Assembly (NCBI GenBank): GCA_936450465.1
Contig: OW388296.1
Span: 49,613,750-49,677,749, forward strand
Length of the DNA: 64,000 nt
Direction of reading: 5' to 3'
DNA from: Gibbula magus
Lineage: Eukaryota > Mollusca > Gastropoda > Trochida > Trochidae
Translations under genes and position numbers: made by a program
In this document: positions 1 through 12,051 of the stretch, in pieces
Layout: every line of letters starts with the position of its first letter
How positions within the stretch are numbered: position 1 is the first letter of the stretch
The notes under the pieces: model-generated
Databases searched by the model: none
What the model saw: the letters and a program-made list of their open reading frames with translations, nothing else
Told to the model about the DNA's origin: nothing

Positions 1-176
1 AAGCGATTTCAGCATCCCAAGTGTATTTGAACAGACATAGAAATAAAAGCATTATACTCTGACACATTTTCCTATCAATTACAATAAAAAAAAATGCTTA
101 TTCTGACAACAATAATTCGTTTTATACTCTCTTTACAATGTAAGAACGTTTCTTTTGCACGTGAGTGTATCTTCGA

Positions 177-365
177 CAGGTTCAAACCCGCGTCAGTCTC
201 AATCACTGGCTAATTTAAGCCTCAACATTTCTTTAACTTTTCTATGATAACAAAGCGGACCGCGGCACCTAAAATGCAAAGTGGGTGCTAGCACAGACAA
301 TTTCAGGAAATGCGGCAAGGCTTAAATAGCCAGTGATGGAGATTGGCTCGAGTTATACCTAGCGT
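177..365. mobile_element. Foldback MITE, family F1 (copy 1)
   Basis: Two imperfect inverted arms, about 181-235 and 303-360, share the motif 'CACTGGCTAATTTAAGCC' / 'GGCTTAAATAGCCAGTG' and the end motif 'GAGTTATACCT'. The same arms recur at 36222-36405, 53345-53583 and 54145-54240. No coding capacity; the small ORFs that cross it are incidental. Confidence 0.6.
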
Positions 366-920
366 ATTGCGGGGAGGAGGTGGTAAGATGGTAATGCTAG
401 ATTTATCCGAAGTTAAAATGTGCACAAAATCTGGTTGTTTTTTCTCGTGCTTGGCTTGTATGGATATGATTCAACACGAGGCTAATTGGCAGAATGATGG
501 TATGTTTGGTCTTCAAGCAATACAATTGTGCTATTTTACACACACACAAAAAGAGTTTTAAAAAGCTTTGTGCCTATCGATTATAAACGCTTCTCGATGA
601 GAGTGTAAACTAATATAATTGAAAACAATTTCGATTTAGATATTTGAATCACGGGTGGTCAAAAGTTTTAACTAAACATTTCACGTATCAGGCTTAACCA
701 GCACTTCTTTGAGGTAAATAATGACCACGTGAAGCTCAAACTTTCAGTATAGCATATTTGTTACATGAAGACTTAGGTTTGTTAATTTGGTATTGACCCC
801 CCTCAATTATGGCGATTATTAATGTATGATCTACATAACTTTTGTTTATATCATCATTATATTATATTTCTTCCATCTATTTCAATTTTAATTCAGGATA
901 GCTCTCGTTCCTATTTTCAG

Positions 921-945
921 AGGAGTTCCATTGTTCGGCAGGTTA
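921..945 (+). pseudogene. Decayed duplicate of Ig-exon start
   Basis: A polypyrimidine tract and AG at 919-920 are followed by bases matching the first ~25 bases of the Ig exon at 1073, with a one-base deletion that shifts the frame. The upstream ~90 bases also resemble those before 1073, so a block of intron plus exon start appears to have been duplicated and one copy lost its frame. Confidence 0.45.
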
Positions 946-1072
946 CAACACATTATGATCTACAGTGATTTTTGTTATTTTAATTATTTTAATTAATTCC
1001 TACTGAGATTATATCATTATATTTCCTCCATATAGTTTCATTGGATTGAATTTTTCTATTTCCTGTTTTCAG

Positions 1073-1297
1073 AGGAGCTTCCATTGCTCAGCCACAGGAT
1101 ACCCGGAGCCGAGATTCACTATCATAATCAACGACAAGGATAGGTTTTTCGATGAAGTTAGTTTCGAGACTCAGATTGAAGACGGGGTGAAGACGGCCAC
1201 CTACATATACAATAACTCCGATAACGTCACAATGCTTAACTGCCAAGCGCAGACCGACTATTCATTCGATTTCAAGCAGATTGACAACCCAACTTAG
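1073..1297 (+). CDS. Terminal exon of an immunoglobulin-domain protein (partial gene)
   Basis: The exon opens at a good 3' splice site (pyrimidine-rich tract ending TTTTCAG at 1066-1072) and runs open to TAG at 1295-1297, about 74 codons. The translation has an Ig-like layout: an early cysteine in a C-S-A-T-G-Y-P-E-P context, typical of the B-strand region of I-set domains, and a second cysteine about 48 residues later in L-N-C-Q-A, preceded by T-A-T-Y. The usual core tryptophan is not evident. There is no transmembrane segment or GPI signal before the stop, so this looks like the C-terminal end of a secreted or alternatively ended Ig protein. The preceding exons lie to the left of the window. 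The apparent ATG at 1046 lies in the intron and is not a start. Family membership beyond Ig-like is not resolved. Confidence 0.6.
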   Translation, partial: RSFHCSATGYPEPRFTIIINDKDRFFDEVSFETQIEDGVKTATYIYNNSDNVTMLNCQAQTDYSFDFKQIDNPT

Positions 1298-3093
1298 GAG
1301 GTCTTTTTCTCAAATACTTAATCTTCATTCAGTACTTAACGACTACATGGCTATAACACAAAATATTTGCTATTTACAACTCGCTAAGGATCAAATCCTT
1401 GATTTCTTAACAAATATAACGATTACAAAATGTATTCAAATGTTGAAGCTTATTTGAAGTATAGACTTAGGTCTTAGACAAAGGTTGTCATTGAATTTCT
1501 TGGATCACAACCTGCATATTTCCAAACTCATTTGTTTGGCACTTTAAAAGTATGGTATGCGACATTTCGCACAGTTTTAAACTTGATAACGACACTGTGT
1601 CGAAATTAACGTCCTATATCATGAATAAATACGTTGTTATCAATGTAGTTATTGTCATTCTTATGAACGGGAAGGGGACAAAACGGCTACCCCTTATGAA
1701 CATGACCTCAATTATGATATGGAGTTAAATCTTGGATTTGATCCTGACGATACCTTGTATATTTTATATGAAATACAAGATTTCTTGCATGATTGAAAAA
1801 TGGCAAAAACATCTACACAAGATTAGTGAAGTTTGTGAATAAAGCCATCGCTTATCGTTGAAGTATGGTCTGTTTTATCTACAAACACTTCTAGATTTCC
1901 ATAAAATGGTATATAGAGTCGATGAAGTATCAAGTTCTTTCAATAAAATTGATCGAGGAATATTCATACACCTATTTATCAAGAAATACATACAGCTGCA
2001 TACCGAAAGTTAGTTCACCTACTTGTGTATGTCATCATGTATGTTGGTATGTTTTTGAAGCATCAACGTGAAAAGTAGTCCTATAACTTTGCAGTTTTGC
2101 AATATGAGAACACAGTTCTCGCTAAAGGCCCTGGAACCTGGATGTGGGCTACTCCGGGTCAACTGAATGTCAAGGTCATGAATGGCTGACAAACGAATTG
2201 CATGGCTATGATTTGAGACAAAATGCCGTCGGAGAAATGATATGTAGGTGTTGTAATATTGTTTTACATCTGTAGTCTGTAGGTTCGAATCTGCCGATTC
2301 ATAGGTGCTGTCAACATTGCTGGAATTGTGGGAAATTGGCTAGACAGTTTGGAGGTAGCGGTATACGGACTGTCTTGTCGCATACCTTTTGAACTAATAA
2401 TCCGAGTGTGACCATTTATAGTTCATGTTGTAGGGAAATCATTTAGCTTTCGTATCGTAGCCATCGACTGTGCCATAAAACTTGTTTTAGATGCGAAATA
2501 TGACTTTGAATTATCATGGGGTGGTTTCGTCATTTCATCCCTTTCCTTTTATATAGTAATAGGGCAGGGTCTATATAGGTATATGTCTTTCAAACGATGT
2601 TTCTAAGCGATACACGCCCCTGTGGTAACTAGTATAGTAGAATGTTAAAAACTTTCCATCAGGTCATACGTCGATGAGTATGGACTCTTTAAACATGGAG
2701 TTTGAATATATTCAGAATATATTGTACCGCCTTCTTATTTTCGTCGAACACGAGTATAATAATTATATAGAATATCATATTGTGTATTTAGATCGTTTGT
2801 ATTGAAGGAGGATGTTCCTCCTCTTCCATGGAATCTTCGAGTTCATCACAAACGTTCCAAATGCACGAGTATGATGTTTCCTAATATTAATTTGTATTAT
2901 ATCACCTCGTGTATTTGGTATTTTAATAATCTCTTTAGTTTTTCCTTTATCAGCCCAGTAAAACCGTAAATGACATTTTCTAAAGTGCGTTAACACAATG
3001 AACACAGGAACTTACAACCAGATTTCTCAAGACAAACATTCCGAAATTTGAATTCCATCTAGTTTCAACTAATTGGATTCTGAGTGCTTAGGA
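1298..3093. other. No gene seen
   Basis: AT-rich non-coding sequence. A weak tRNA-like B-box (GGTTCGAATC) occurs near 2281-2291 without a convincing tRNA fold. Possible 3' UTR of the Ig gene at the left end. Confidence 0.5.
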
Positions 3094-4681
3094 TTAAGGA
3101 TGTTCGCTCCTTCCTGTTGAACTTAAATGAAATATGATTAAGTAAAGATTTTTTGTCATTTTTATTTACTTCATGATATTCCACATCACCTACATACTTT
3201 TAAAAAGCAAATGAAATAAAGAGAGTGTGACGTTTAAACCTCTAAAAAGTGCTTAAACAGCATAAATGGCCTAAAAAAACACACTACCATCCCAGCAAAC
3301 ACAGGAACGTTTCTACAACGTTTCTGGAACGTTTCTTTAAAGATTCAGAAACGTTTAAAAAAACGTTTCTGAAACGTAATTTTGTGGAGGTTTTTTTTCG
3401 TTTTAGAAACGTTTCGGGGAAACGTTTTGAAGAAACGTTCTGGAAACCTTTCGAAAACTTTCGACCTGGTACGGTTTATAGGTTGTTACAGTATTAAATT
3501 ATTGAAATGTTTTAAATATAATAAATTAGGATACCATCAGCTGTACAAACATCTCAGTACAAACCTACAATGCTGCTTTATACTGGCCTATGTCATTGTC
3601 TGTTTCTCACGTCACAAGAAGAGCGTTGCAGTAACATAGACAAATACCGTAAATCCTTGAATAATCGCCTACTCTAAGCCTTTACTGAAGTAAATAATAA
3701 ATGTAATAATGCCATCAAAGTTTAAATAATTCTGGCTTATAGGCCAAATCGGTTAACAACATGACAATCATGTATTTTACAGTTTAACATAATGATATTT
3801 GTAACAAATTAGAAACAAGAGCACAAGTTCCTCAATAATATATAATTCCTGGTCAATTATTCAATGGTTTACGGTATATCTATTGAACTGGGTAGTGCTT
3901 ATTCAACATTGTACAAAGTCTACCTTACAATTTACCGTATTTGCTCTTATAATCGCTCGAGATTAATCACGGCCTTATACATGTATGATTATTGTAAGAC
4001 CATACACATTGCTTGCAATATCAGGGTATTTTTATTTAAAATAAAGTAACTATATAAAGTGATAGCATTTATTATAGTACGCTGACAAAAGGGACATAGC
4101 ATCGTTTTAAAAACGTTATTTTGTACGTTTTATAAACGTTGTAGAAAAACGTTTTCAGAAATGTTTTAGAAACGTTTTTAAAACGTTCGTAATGAAACGT
4201 TTCTGTAAGGTTTCATAGCATCGTTTTAAAAACGTTTTTTTGTTACGTTTTAAAAACGTTGTGGTAAAACGTTTTCAGAAATGTTTTATAAACGTTTCAA
4301 AAACGTTTTGTGGAAACGTTTTGCTTGGAAACATTCAGGAAACGTTTTTAAAACGTTTTGTGTTTGCTGGGATGTATATTTTTTCATCGATTTCGGTAGG
4401 GGAACAAGAACTTTGTAACATATCCAAAAGGAAAAAAAGTTTAATACTAGAAATGTAGTATTTTAAAGTTTTAAGCAGTTTTTTTCTCATTTTCCCATAG
4501 ACTCCAATGTTAAAATTGTACTTCAACCCACTATCTTACAGGCGTCATATCTCGGAAAAAAACCACACTACCCCCTATTTTTTAATGCTGATTTTTTTTC
4601 AATCATATACTTTGATCTTTTAAAAAATATAAGTTAGAAAACAAGTTTAATTCTATAAATTTGAGGAGCGAACATCCTTAA
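3094..4681. mobile_element. TTAA-flanked TIR element (outer)
   Basis: A perfect 18-bp inverted repeat, TTAAGGATGTTCGCTCCT at 3094-3111, has its complement at 4664-4681. The outermost four bases, TTAA, could be a target-site duplication, as used by piggyBac-type transposases, leaving a 14-bp TIR beginning GGATG. No transposase is encoded, so it is non-autonomous. A second TIR element is nested inside. Confidence 0.7.
3288..4374. mobile_element. AACGTTT-rich TIR element nested in the TTAA element
   Basis: A perfect 15-bp inverted repeat, CATCCCAGCAAACAC at 3288-3302, has its complement at 4360-4374. Both subterminal regions (3300-3470 and 4095-4360) are packed with the palindromic core AACGTT in varying spacing. 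The right side contains a ~115-bp tandem duplication (about 4097-4212 and 4213-4330). The middle (about 3480-4080) is unrelated AT-rich sequence. Dense subterminal repeats of this kind normally serve as transposase binding sites. No transposase ORF is present. Confidence 0.75.
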
Positions 4682-4689
4682 GAGACAAC

Positions 4690-5250
4690 TGGGAGGCGGG
4701 ATAAGCGCAGTGGTTAGCGCGTTCGACTTCGGATCAAGAGGTTCGGGGTTCGAATCCCGCCAGGCACCTTTGTCTGCAGAGAACTGTTCTACACGCAGTA
4801 AGGTTTGGGTGCAATGCTACACTGATTTTCAACGTAGTACCACCCATGGTTCGCTAGCTCCAGCTGGTGCTCGCAGGTTTCACTGCAATACATAGCCACA
4901 TGGCGTTGCGGGCTTTCTCCCTGCCATAATACCTCACCTTAGAGACAACTGTCAATGTTAAGCATTGGGAGGGATGGTGCAATAGGAAGGAGATTATAAC
5001 ATGGTTTTTGGGAGCGCACACAATTGGTTTGTTTTCCAGTTTGCAAAACATATGGTGATATGTGTCTTGAAACTGCTGGCCAACATTTCTGGAACAATCT
5101 TCCATATCACCTCAGAACACAACCTGATCTATCTGCTTTTAAATCAGATCTAAAGACTTGTCTATTCTCCGAGGCCTTTGTAAAAAAACGTCTTTGAGCG
5201 TTCTACGGATATTGGCGCTATACAAGTATTTGTATGTATTAAGTATATGT
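4690..5250 (+). mobile_element. tRNA-derived SINE with LINE-type tail
   Basis: The head (about 4690-4769) has a pol III A-box-like stretch (AGCGCAGTGGTTAGCG) and a perfect B-box, GGTTCGAATCC, at 4747-4757. The body to about 4930 matches, on the opposite strand, 62836-63034. Bases 5087-5170 translate to a degenerate LINE C-terminal motif (F-W-N-N-L-P-Y-H-L-R ... F-K-S-D-L-K-T-C-L-F) seen at the ends of CR1/L2-like reverse transcriptases. The 3' end, GGCGCTATACAAGTATTTGT, is a typical LINE-recognised tail. Either one SINE sharing a LINE tail, or a SINE lying beside a truncated LINE. Confidence 0.7.
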
Positions 5251-7635
5251 ATCTATTAAGATACATGTATTTATTATATAATTTAGAGTGAGATACACAA
5301 TTCTATCAGTGAAATAAACTAAGACTATTGTTTTTGGGGGAGGGGGGAGGGGTAGATACTTTTATATTACAGTAAGATATTGGGTATCCTCAATTCCTGT
5401 TTACCAGTTATATAGCATGATGCTCCTGATTGCTGAGGAAACAGGTCACTGGAAACTACAATGGCGGGCTATACCGGTTTAACCATTAAAATGGAGTTAT
5501 ATTATGCTTATATTATGAGTTTGTTATTTCAAGTTTGTTTATCAAGTTTGATTGCCGAATCATTTAGTCCCTACATTGTTCAAATGAATATGCTTCAGTT
5601 TAACTTTGTAGAAAATCTGTTAGTGTTCCAAATAATAATTCACACAGTCCTTAGATATTCTCCAAACACCTTTCAGCTTGTAAAATTATGGTTTGTCCTG
5701 TAACAAATCTTTGAAATTACGTATCTTTTGTGTTTTACCAAAAAATATGTATATGGCAAGAGAAGACGTTATCCAGATGTCCTTTCAACCATAATTTCAC
5801 TTACATTTCAACTTCTATCCATTTTTTTTCACAATAATTTTCAAACTTGTTCTTTAATGTCTTTCCAGTAACACAGATTTGTCTTTACTGTAACAAAATA
5901 TTTAAATGTGATCAATACCGAAAATAAATACAACGTGTCATGAACTAGTTCATTGTAGATGTGAAACTATGATTGAAATGTATCGTTTTGCTTGGCTTGA
6001 TCTAAATGATCAATCCAATCTCGTCGAAAATAGCTAAATGTTATTGAATTGTCTTTTCCGTAACATTTTACATCTTAACTGTTACATTATTTTTAATAAT
6101 ATATGTTTCTCAACCAATAAAATTTGGCAATGTCTTGAGATATCAGTAGAAATCTGGGATTCTCTCTCTATTTTTCTGTCCAGTAACATAGGGTGTCTTT
6201 ACAATAACAGTGTTTTCTTTCCTGTAACATCATTTATTTCTTAATTAGTTACAAAAATATTAATGATATAATGTTGACAATATCCTGAAAGAATTCATTA
6301 ATATGTATGTGACAATGTCAATAAAATATGTAATTACAAAATCGATTATTTTGGAATCTAAAGGTTTTGAAAATTTACTCGAGCATTCTGTTTTCCTAGG
6401 CAAACAATTGTTCACTTTATTTTTAATTCCTAAGTAAAGTATTAGTGTATACATTTTGTGATACACCTTCTTCTTAAAAGACAAGGTTTTAACATGCTTT
6501 TGAATAATTTGAAATAATCACTATATTAAAACATTTTTGCCACAGAATATAACTTTTACAGGAAAGACACTCATGGTCAGACTAGCTAATTAAATTAATT
6601 GGCCACAGACTTAATATATCTAATTAAGCCCCACGTTTATTTTTTTTTTCATATCTTAATGAAATGTCTTCATATTTATAATTACAAAAATTTAAAAGTT
6701 CTGAAAAATTGCATTAATTTTTTTTGTCCGGAATTGTGCACTTTTTTTTAGAATGGACTCGCCTACTTTTACCGAAACATATGTGTGTTCCTATTTTGAA
6801 ATTTAGAACCATTAAATCTCAACTTGCCAATTATAATTGGAAAGTGGCAAAGCATGCCGAGGGATGAAATATGTAAACTTTGTAATGTAAGTGTAATCGG
6901 TGACGATTACAAACTGACGGGCAAAAGAAAGTATAAAACTCACTTCTTTTCGATTAATTCAATATGTTAAAGAAATTAGATGCATTTGATTATGGCACGA
7001 TACAATAACACATTTCGGCATTAGTTTGAATGATTTAATTGGTGACTGTTTTATTTTTTAGATAAAATATCATTATTTAAAGAAGACAGGGGTAAGAAAT
7101 GAAAGTTACACCAACATGACCCCTACCATGTTCAAAATCTTGTGAATGTGTGCAGGACGAGGCACATTAATTGATTTTCACACAGAGTATGTGTTGTATG
7201 TCGATGAACAGTTGTGTTTTATCAAAATTAATTTGGGGGAATTCAAAATTTAAATTTCAAATTTTAATTTAAAAAATTTAAAAACCGCTGAGAGGTATTC
7301 CTTGACTGATTTAATGTTTTGGACTAATTTCCCAAACAAGTCAGTTTTTTAATACGATGTCGAAAACTCGAGATATTTATCTTTGAAAATTGTATATATA
7401 ATAAATACAAGTGAGTGATATACTTTCTTGTTCCCGTCAGTGTATATTAAACTGCCTAATGCTAAATTTAAATCGCGAACGATATGCTTTAATAACAATA
7501 TATCTATATTAGTAAACGTTCTATCGACAACAACAATCGAATATAAACAATATTTGTCATGTTTTATCTTATATGTACAGCGTCAAAATATGCTAACAAT
7601 TAAAAGGTTTAGTAAGTATCTGTATTTGGTCTGAT
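5251..7635. other. AT-rich intergenic, no gene seen
   Basis: No ORF has recognisable similarity or composition. A G-rich run lies at 5334-5352 and several AT homopolymer tracts occur. The small ORFs here are AT-rich chance frames. Confidence 0.5.
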
Positions 7636-7728
7636 AGTTCAAAGTCAAAAGTTCTTTATTGTATTCGAGGCCTCTGGCCCATATACATTTGAGTTACATG
7701 CATTATTAATCACCAGTTCAATAACAAA

Positions 7729-9297
7729 TTAAATGGGTACATGTACAAAGGTGATTGATTTCAACTTATCATCTCGATGAGATATGGCATAGGTAACATA
7801 TTGTGCAAGTCTAAGAATGCTGTTATTGTTATCAGAAGAAAGGATTTGTTTAAATGCTAAAGCAGGAGGTTTGGAAAGATAATAATCATGGATAAACTTT
7901 TTCCGTAAATCGTCGTAAGATTGACAAACAAATAGAAAATGGATTTCGTCTTCAACGGCTACTTTACACAATGGACCTATTCTATTGCTTTTGTCGATCG
8001 ATTTGTACCTACCTTCATCAATCATTAAATTTGACAGACCTAATCTGAATCGTATCAATGAATACCTTAACTTCTTGGATGTTAAATGTGAAAGATATCT
8101 TTCGGGTTGGAGTAGGCTTTTAAAGAGTCTATATGAATCATAACGTGAGCTATTATCTAATGTCGACTGCCAATCTTGATTAAACATATTTAATGCTGTT
8201 TCTCGAAATTGATACAAGAAAAGGTTTAAATTACCAACAGTCTGGCTCAGCCAAACAAAACCATAACCATGAGAAAACAAAAGATTTCGAACATGGGATG
8301 CCCATGTTACTTTCCCTAAATCATCTAAATGAACAAGCATGCTGTAAGCCTTCTTAGGTAGTCTATATTCATGCATACATATTATTTTTAACCAAAATTT
8401 CAAACATTTAACATAAGCATTAATATATAACGGGTATCTCCCACATTCCCCATATACCATACATGTTGGAGTCGACTGACCGACACAAAGGAACTTTTTA
8501 CACGCTAACAGATGTACCTTTTCGATGCATTCAAAACGTTGGAATCCCCATATTTCTGATCCATAAAGTAAAATTGGTTGTATTTGACAATCAAAAAGTT
8601 TAAAATATATTTTAGGCGTCAACACGCCAAAATTATGCATAATTGAAAGCAAATTTATGAAAGCTTTCCTTGCTCTTAATGCTAAATCTGCAAGAGATTT
8701 CTTTAAATTTACTGTTGTATTAAACATAAATCCCAAATATTTATACTCGTTACTTACGATCACGGGCTGATTATCATAAAACCATTTTTCTTTAGATGCT
8801 ACCGGCCCACCTTTTCTGAAAATTACAATATTTGTTTTATCCAAATTAACAGTTAATCTATATGTTTTAGAGTAATGTTCTAAAATATTTAACTGGTTTT
8901 GTAGCCCAACTACTGTTTCTGAAATAAGGACAATATCATCGGCAAATAGAAGTTTAAATATTTCTATCAGATCTGGGAACATTTGAACACCATGTTTCCC
9001 GTTCGTTATAACTTCATGGTATAAATCATTAATAAAGAAGGAAAATAGAATTGGACTGAGAACACAACCCTGTCGCAAGCCTATTGGACAATCAAAAAAG
9101 GCAGTCATATTTTCACCACAACGTACACAAGCTTTAACGTTTTCATACATTGACTTCAACAATTTATACATTTTCCCTTTTAGACCAGAATTGCGTAAAC
9201 AATACCAAAGTTTTGATCGATCAACCGAATCAAACGCTTTCTGGAAATCAAAAAAAGCAACATATAGCTTACGCTTTCGTCGAGATAAGGATTGCAA
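7729..9297 (-). pseudogene. LINE A reverse transcriptase, palm to C-terminus
   Basis: A 522-codon open stretch. Visible RT motifs in order: F-F-D-F-Q-K-A-F-D-S-V-D (block A, first catalytic Asp), G-L-R-Q-G-C-V-L-S-P (block B), L-F-A-D-D-I-V-L (block C, catalytic Asp pair) and a Y-K-Y-L-G-F-M block. The C-terminal third ends with a degenerate zinc-knuckle-like arrangement, C-K-V-A-V-E-D-E-I-H-F-L-F-V-C, in which the first C-x2-C pair is reduced (L-C-K-V). The catalytic residues are intact here, but the ORF is cut off from the N-terminal RT part by a frameshift near 9290, so the protein is not expected to be made whole. The initial Met is internal, not a real start. Confidence 0.9.
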
Positions 9298-9655
9298 ACA
9301 GTGTAAATATATGATCTGATGTTGAATATTTTTTTCTGAAACCAGCTTGCGATTCTGGGATAATATGATTCATATTTGACCATCTTGAAAGTCTATTATT
9401 AAGGATTGTGTTGAAAACTTTCCCAAGTACACTCATGAGGGAAATACCTCTATAGTTATCTGGGTTTGAACGATCACCTTTCTTATGTAGAGGAATAATA
9501 ACTGACATTGCCCAATTGCTTGGAAATATACCTTTTACAAAAAGTGTATTGAAACACTTGTTTAGGAATGGCATGATGATAGACTGTGACGAGTTCAACA
9601 TTTCAACAACAAGTTGATCTAAACCAGCGGATTTTCCATTTTTTAAATGAAACAA
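9269..9655 (-). pseudogene. LINE A reverse transcriptase, N-terminal fingers
   Basis: Continues the RT upstream in another frame. It shows the L-K-N-G-K-S-A-G-L-D motif, I-I-P-L-H-K-K-G-D, N-Y-R-G-I-S-L and S-Q-A-G-F-R-K-K-Y-S-T blocks characteristic of non-LTR RT. The frame switches to that of 7729-9297 within the ~29 bases of overlap. Confidence 0.88.
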
Positions 9656-9925
9656 TGCTTCAGAAATTTCTTGATCTGTTATCGGTGAATCAAATAGAAG
9701 AGCTTCGGCATCTGTATAGCATAATCAAATGTTTCTTGATCTACACTACTGGCCGTAAACGAAGGATCGAGAGCGGACTCATTTCTAAAAACTTTCTTGA
9801 AGTGGGTAAGCCATGTCGTTTCGGCAATATTATTGCTTGATATTGGTTTATTCTTATATTTTCGTATTTGTCTCCAAAATTTTGCTGGGGAACTACTGGG
9901 GAACTACTTGCATTGCATAATATCT

Positions 9926-10336
9926 CTACATTACGTTTACGCACATCTGATTTATATCTCCTATACAGAAAGTTTTGTACCTATTTCTCTCTTTACAGTA
10001 TAATCTCCTATCAGATTCGCTGCGATATCTTCTAAATTTTCTCAAAGATTTCCGTGCAACCCTCCTTGCGGACTTGCACTCTGCGTTTAAGGGCGTGCTT
10101 GATCTATGATGTGAATTCACTATACGTTTCTTCATGCAGCTACTAGAGTCTAAAATCATACGTATAAAATCATCTATTGCGTCCTCAACACAAACTTCTA
10201 TTTTATCTAAGATTGGCTGAATTCCAGATTTATAATTTGATGTGAGAGTTTCCAAGAAAGAGTGACAAAACGCATCATTCCATACAATTTGTTCAGGTAA
10301 ATAACTTGGCGATGGGTTACGATTGGGAGTATTCAT
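9926..10336 (-). pseudogene. LINE A endonuclease-RT linker
   Basis: A 136-codon frame between the endonuclease and RT fragments. It has the basic, Arg-rich helical stretch usual for this linker (S-A-R-R-V-A-R-K-S-L-R-K-F-R-R-Y) but no recognisable catalytic motif. Its position and strand, not its sequence, support the call. Confidence 0.65.
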
Positions 10337-10398
10337 TGTAGGAAATATACAAGTTAGTTCCAGTGGTAAATGATCCGATTCTAATTGATCGCCTATAT

Positions 10399-11082
10399 TC
10401 AGTTTACTGATATATTTGAAAAAGTCAGGAGAAGAGATAAAATAATCATTAACGCTACTATACCCTGTTGTCCTACGAAAGTAAATTCCCCCCGTTCGTC
10501 CCCGAACACCCGGCCGTTAACAATAAATAACTGAAAAGAATAGCAGAGGTCAAGCAGAATTTGACCGAACTTATTTATGACAGTATCATATGACTTTCTA
10601 TTTTCAACTGGAGTATAATAATCATCATCATCATCAATTATACCAATACTTGTATGTCTATCATCATTGCGAGAAAACTTGGGGTTATTGCTTTTACCTG
10701 TACGTGCGTTCATATCGCCGCACCACAAAATATGAGAATCTGCTAATTCACTCAAATTCGATAAAAGAAAATCATCTACTTGATCAAGCTTGCATTTAGG
10801 CTCAGCGTGATTATAATAAGATGAACCCTCTGGTGGTATGTATGTACATATCATGTTAATGTTTCTTTCTGTTGAAAATAGGTCTTTAGTGAAATTGAGA
10901 CACACGAAATTATCTATATCATTTCTAATCAATGTACATGCTTTACTTAAAGACTGATGAACACATACACATACACCACCAGAAAGTCTGCCATACTCAG
11001 ATAACTTTATAGCTGGGCTATAAAATATACCAAAGTTAGGTAACCAATCAACATTAGCAATATCATTAACAAAGGTTTCCAC
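10399..11082 (-). pseudogene. LINE A AP-like endonuclease domain
   Basis: The frame includes S-G-G-V-C-V-C-V (strand motif), I-C-T-Y-I-P-P-E and the W-C-G-D-M-N-A-R-T-G catalytic motif of exonuclease-endonuclease-phosphatase LINE endonucleases. The upstream start motif (W-N-V-N-G-L-K-N-K, then V-I-C-L-V-E-T-F) is present just before 11082 but is split by a stop near 11094. The late S-D-H motif region at 10390-10480 is also broken. Confidence 0.85.
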
Positions 11083-11275
11083 AAGACATATAACTTACAA
11101 ATTACATAAATAATCGATGAAGTCAGAGTCATAGATTTTGTTTTTAAGTCCATTCACATTCCAGCAGAGGAAGTTAAACGTTCCTTAACTTCTGTCATCC
11201 TCGCATTATGTATTACGCTCTCTGTTACCGGTGTCAAGGTCCATGTGTGATAAGATCCGGGCCTTGGCCAGCGTC

Positions 11276-11758
11276 CTATGCTAAAGGTGATGTTGGTTCG
11301 GTATCGGTACTAGTGGTAACGATACGACGTCTCTTCTGGTTGAATTTAACGCTCGTTGACTCTGAAGCTGAACGTGAAGTCCCTGTCGCTGAACGTTCTT
11401 TTATGACCAGCTTCCCATCCTTGAAAAATCCAAACTGATTTGTCCCCTTTAGTGTTTGAAGTTGCTGTCGTTGACGTGTTGTCAGGTCACTTGATATACC
11501 ATATCCCTGTTCCTTGAGTGCTGGCCTTGCCTTAAGAGCTCTCACCTTGTCGTCAGACACCATTAGCTTCACAATAACAGGGTGAGGTCGTTCAGTGTGT
11601 TCACGTTGCTTTCCAAGACGATGAGCACGGTGGATATCGCATGACTGCCAGGTTTTAAAAGTAAGGCTGTTATTGAAAACAGAAAGCACCTTTTCTTTGC
11701 AAGCCATAGACTTCTCATTTTCTGATTCAGGCACGCCATACAGAATAACATAGTTCAT
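11276..11758 (-). pseudogene. LINE A ORF1 (RRM-type nucleic-acid-binding protein), 5'-truncated
   Basis: A 160-codon frame beginning within an RRM-like strand (V-I-L-Y-G-V-P-E) and followed by the conserved H-R-L-G-K and R-P-H-P-V-I-V-K motifs of L1-type ORF1 proteins. Then come a basic C-terminal domain and a K-R-R-R tail. The coiled-coil N-terminus expected for the family is missing because the element ends near 11760. ORF1 proteins coat LINE RNA. Confidence 0.75.
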
Positions 11759-11949
11759 TCTTACACCCTTACATACCCTTGCATACCTACATTACGGTGT
11801 CTGTACTTTTTCATTTATTAAATTACTGTACATTGCCCATTTCTTTTCAAAATCATTAAACTAATCCTTTTTACAATATCTAACTATTTCTATTATAAAA
11901 TAGTATCTTATATTCATGTATTATTCAATGAACTATTAATTGTTATCAA

Positions 11950-12050
11950 TTGTCTGTCTACAGACATATGCCTGTAACATGTAAATTGTATTCGTGTGTG
12001 TGCTTTTGTACCACCGAAGCTGGGTTTTGAGTAATAACAACAGTTGAAGC
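11950..12050 (+). mobile_element. LINE 3' tail fragment
   Basis: The end TTTGTACCACCGAAGCTGGG... followed by GAGTAATAACAA resembles the 3' end at 15365-15420, where it follows a recognisable LINE C-terminus. Confidence 0.4.
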
Positions 12051-12051
12051 A

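Larger units (their letters stand above)
7640..11760 (-). mobile_element. LINE A: non-LTR retrotransposon, nearly complete but disabled
   Basis: Reading leftwards, the element has an ORF1 RRM-type protein (11276-11758), an AP-endonuclease-like domain (10399-11082), a linker (9926-10336), reverse transcriptase (7729-9655) and a short 3' UTR ending near 7640 with a '...GGCCTCTGGCCC...' hairpin also found at the end of LINE B (28672). It appears 5'-truncated near 11760. At least three frame changes and a stop between endonuclease start motifs make it non-functional. The clade was not assigned; the layout (ORF1 RRM, EN, RT, C-terminal C-x2-C-like H-C motif) suits several LINE groups common in molluscs. 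Confidence 0.9.

Noticed and set aside
4710..4895. 61-codon frame over the SINE head
   Set aside because: tRNA-derived SINE sequence.
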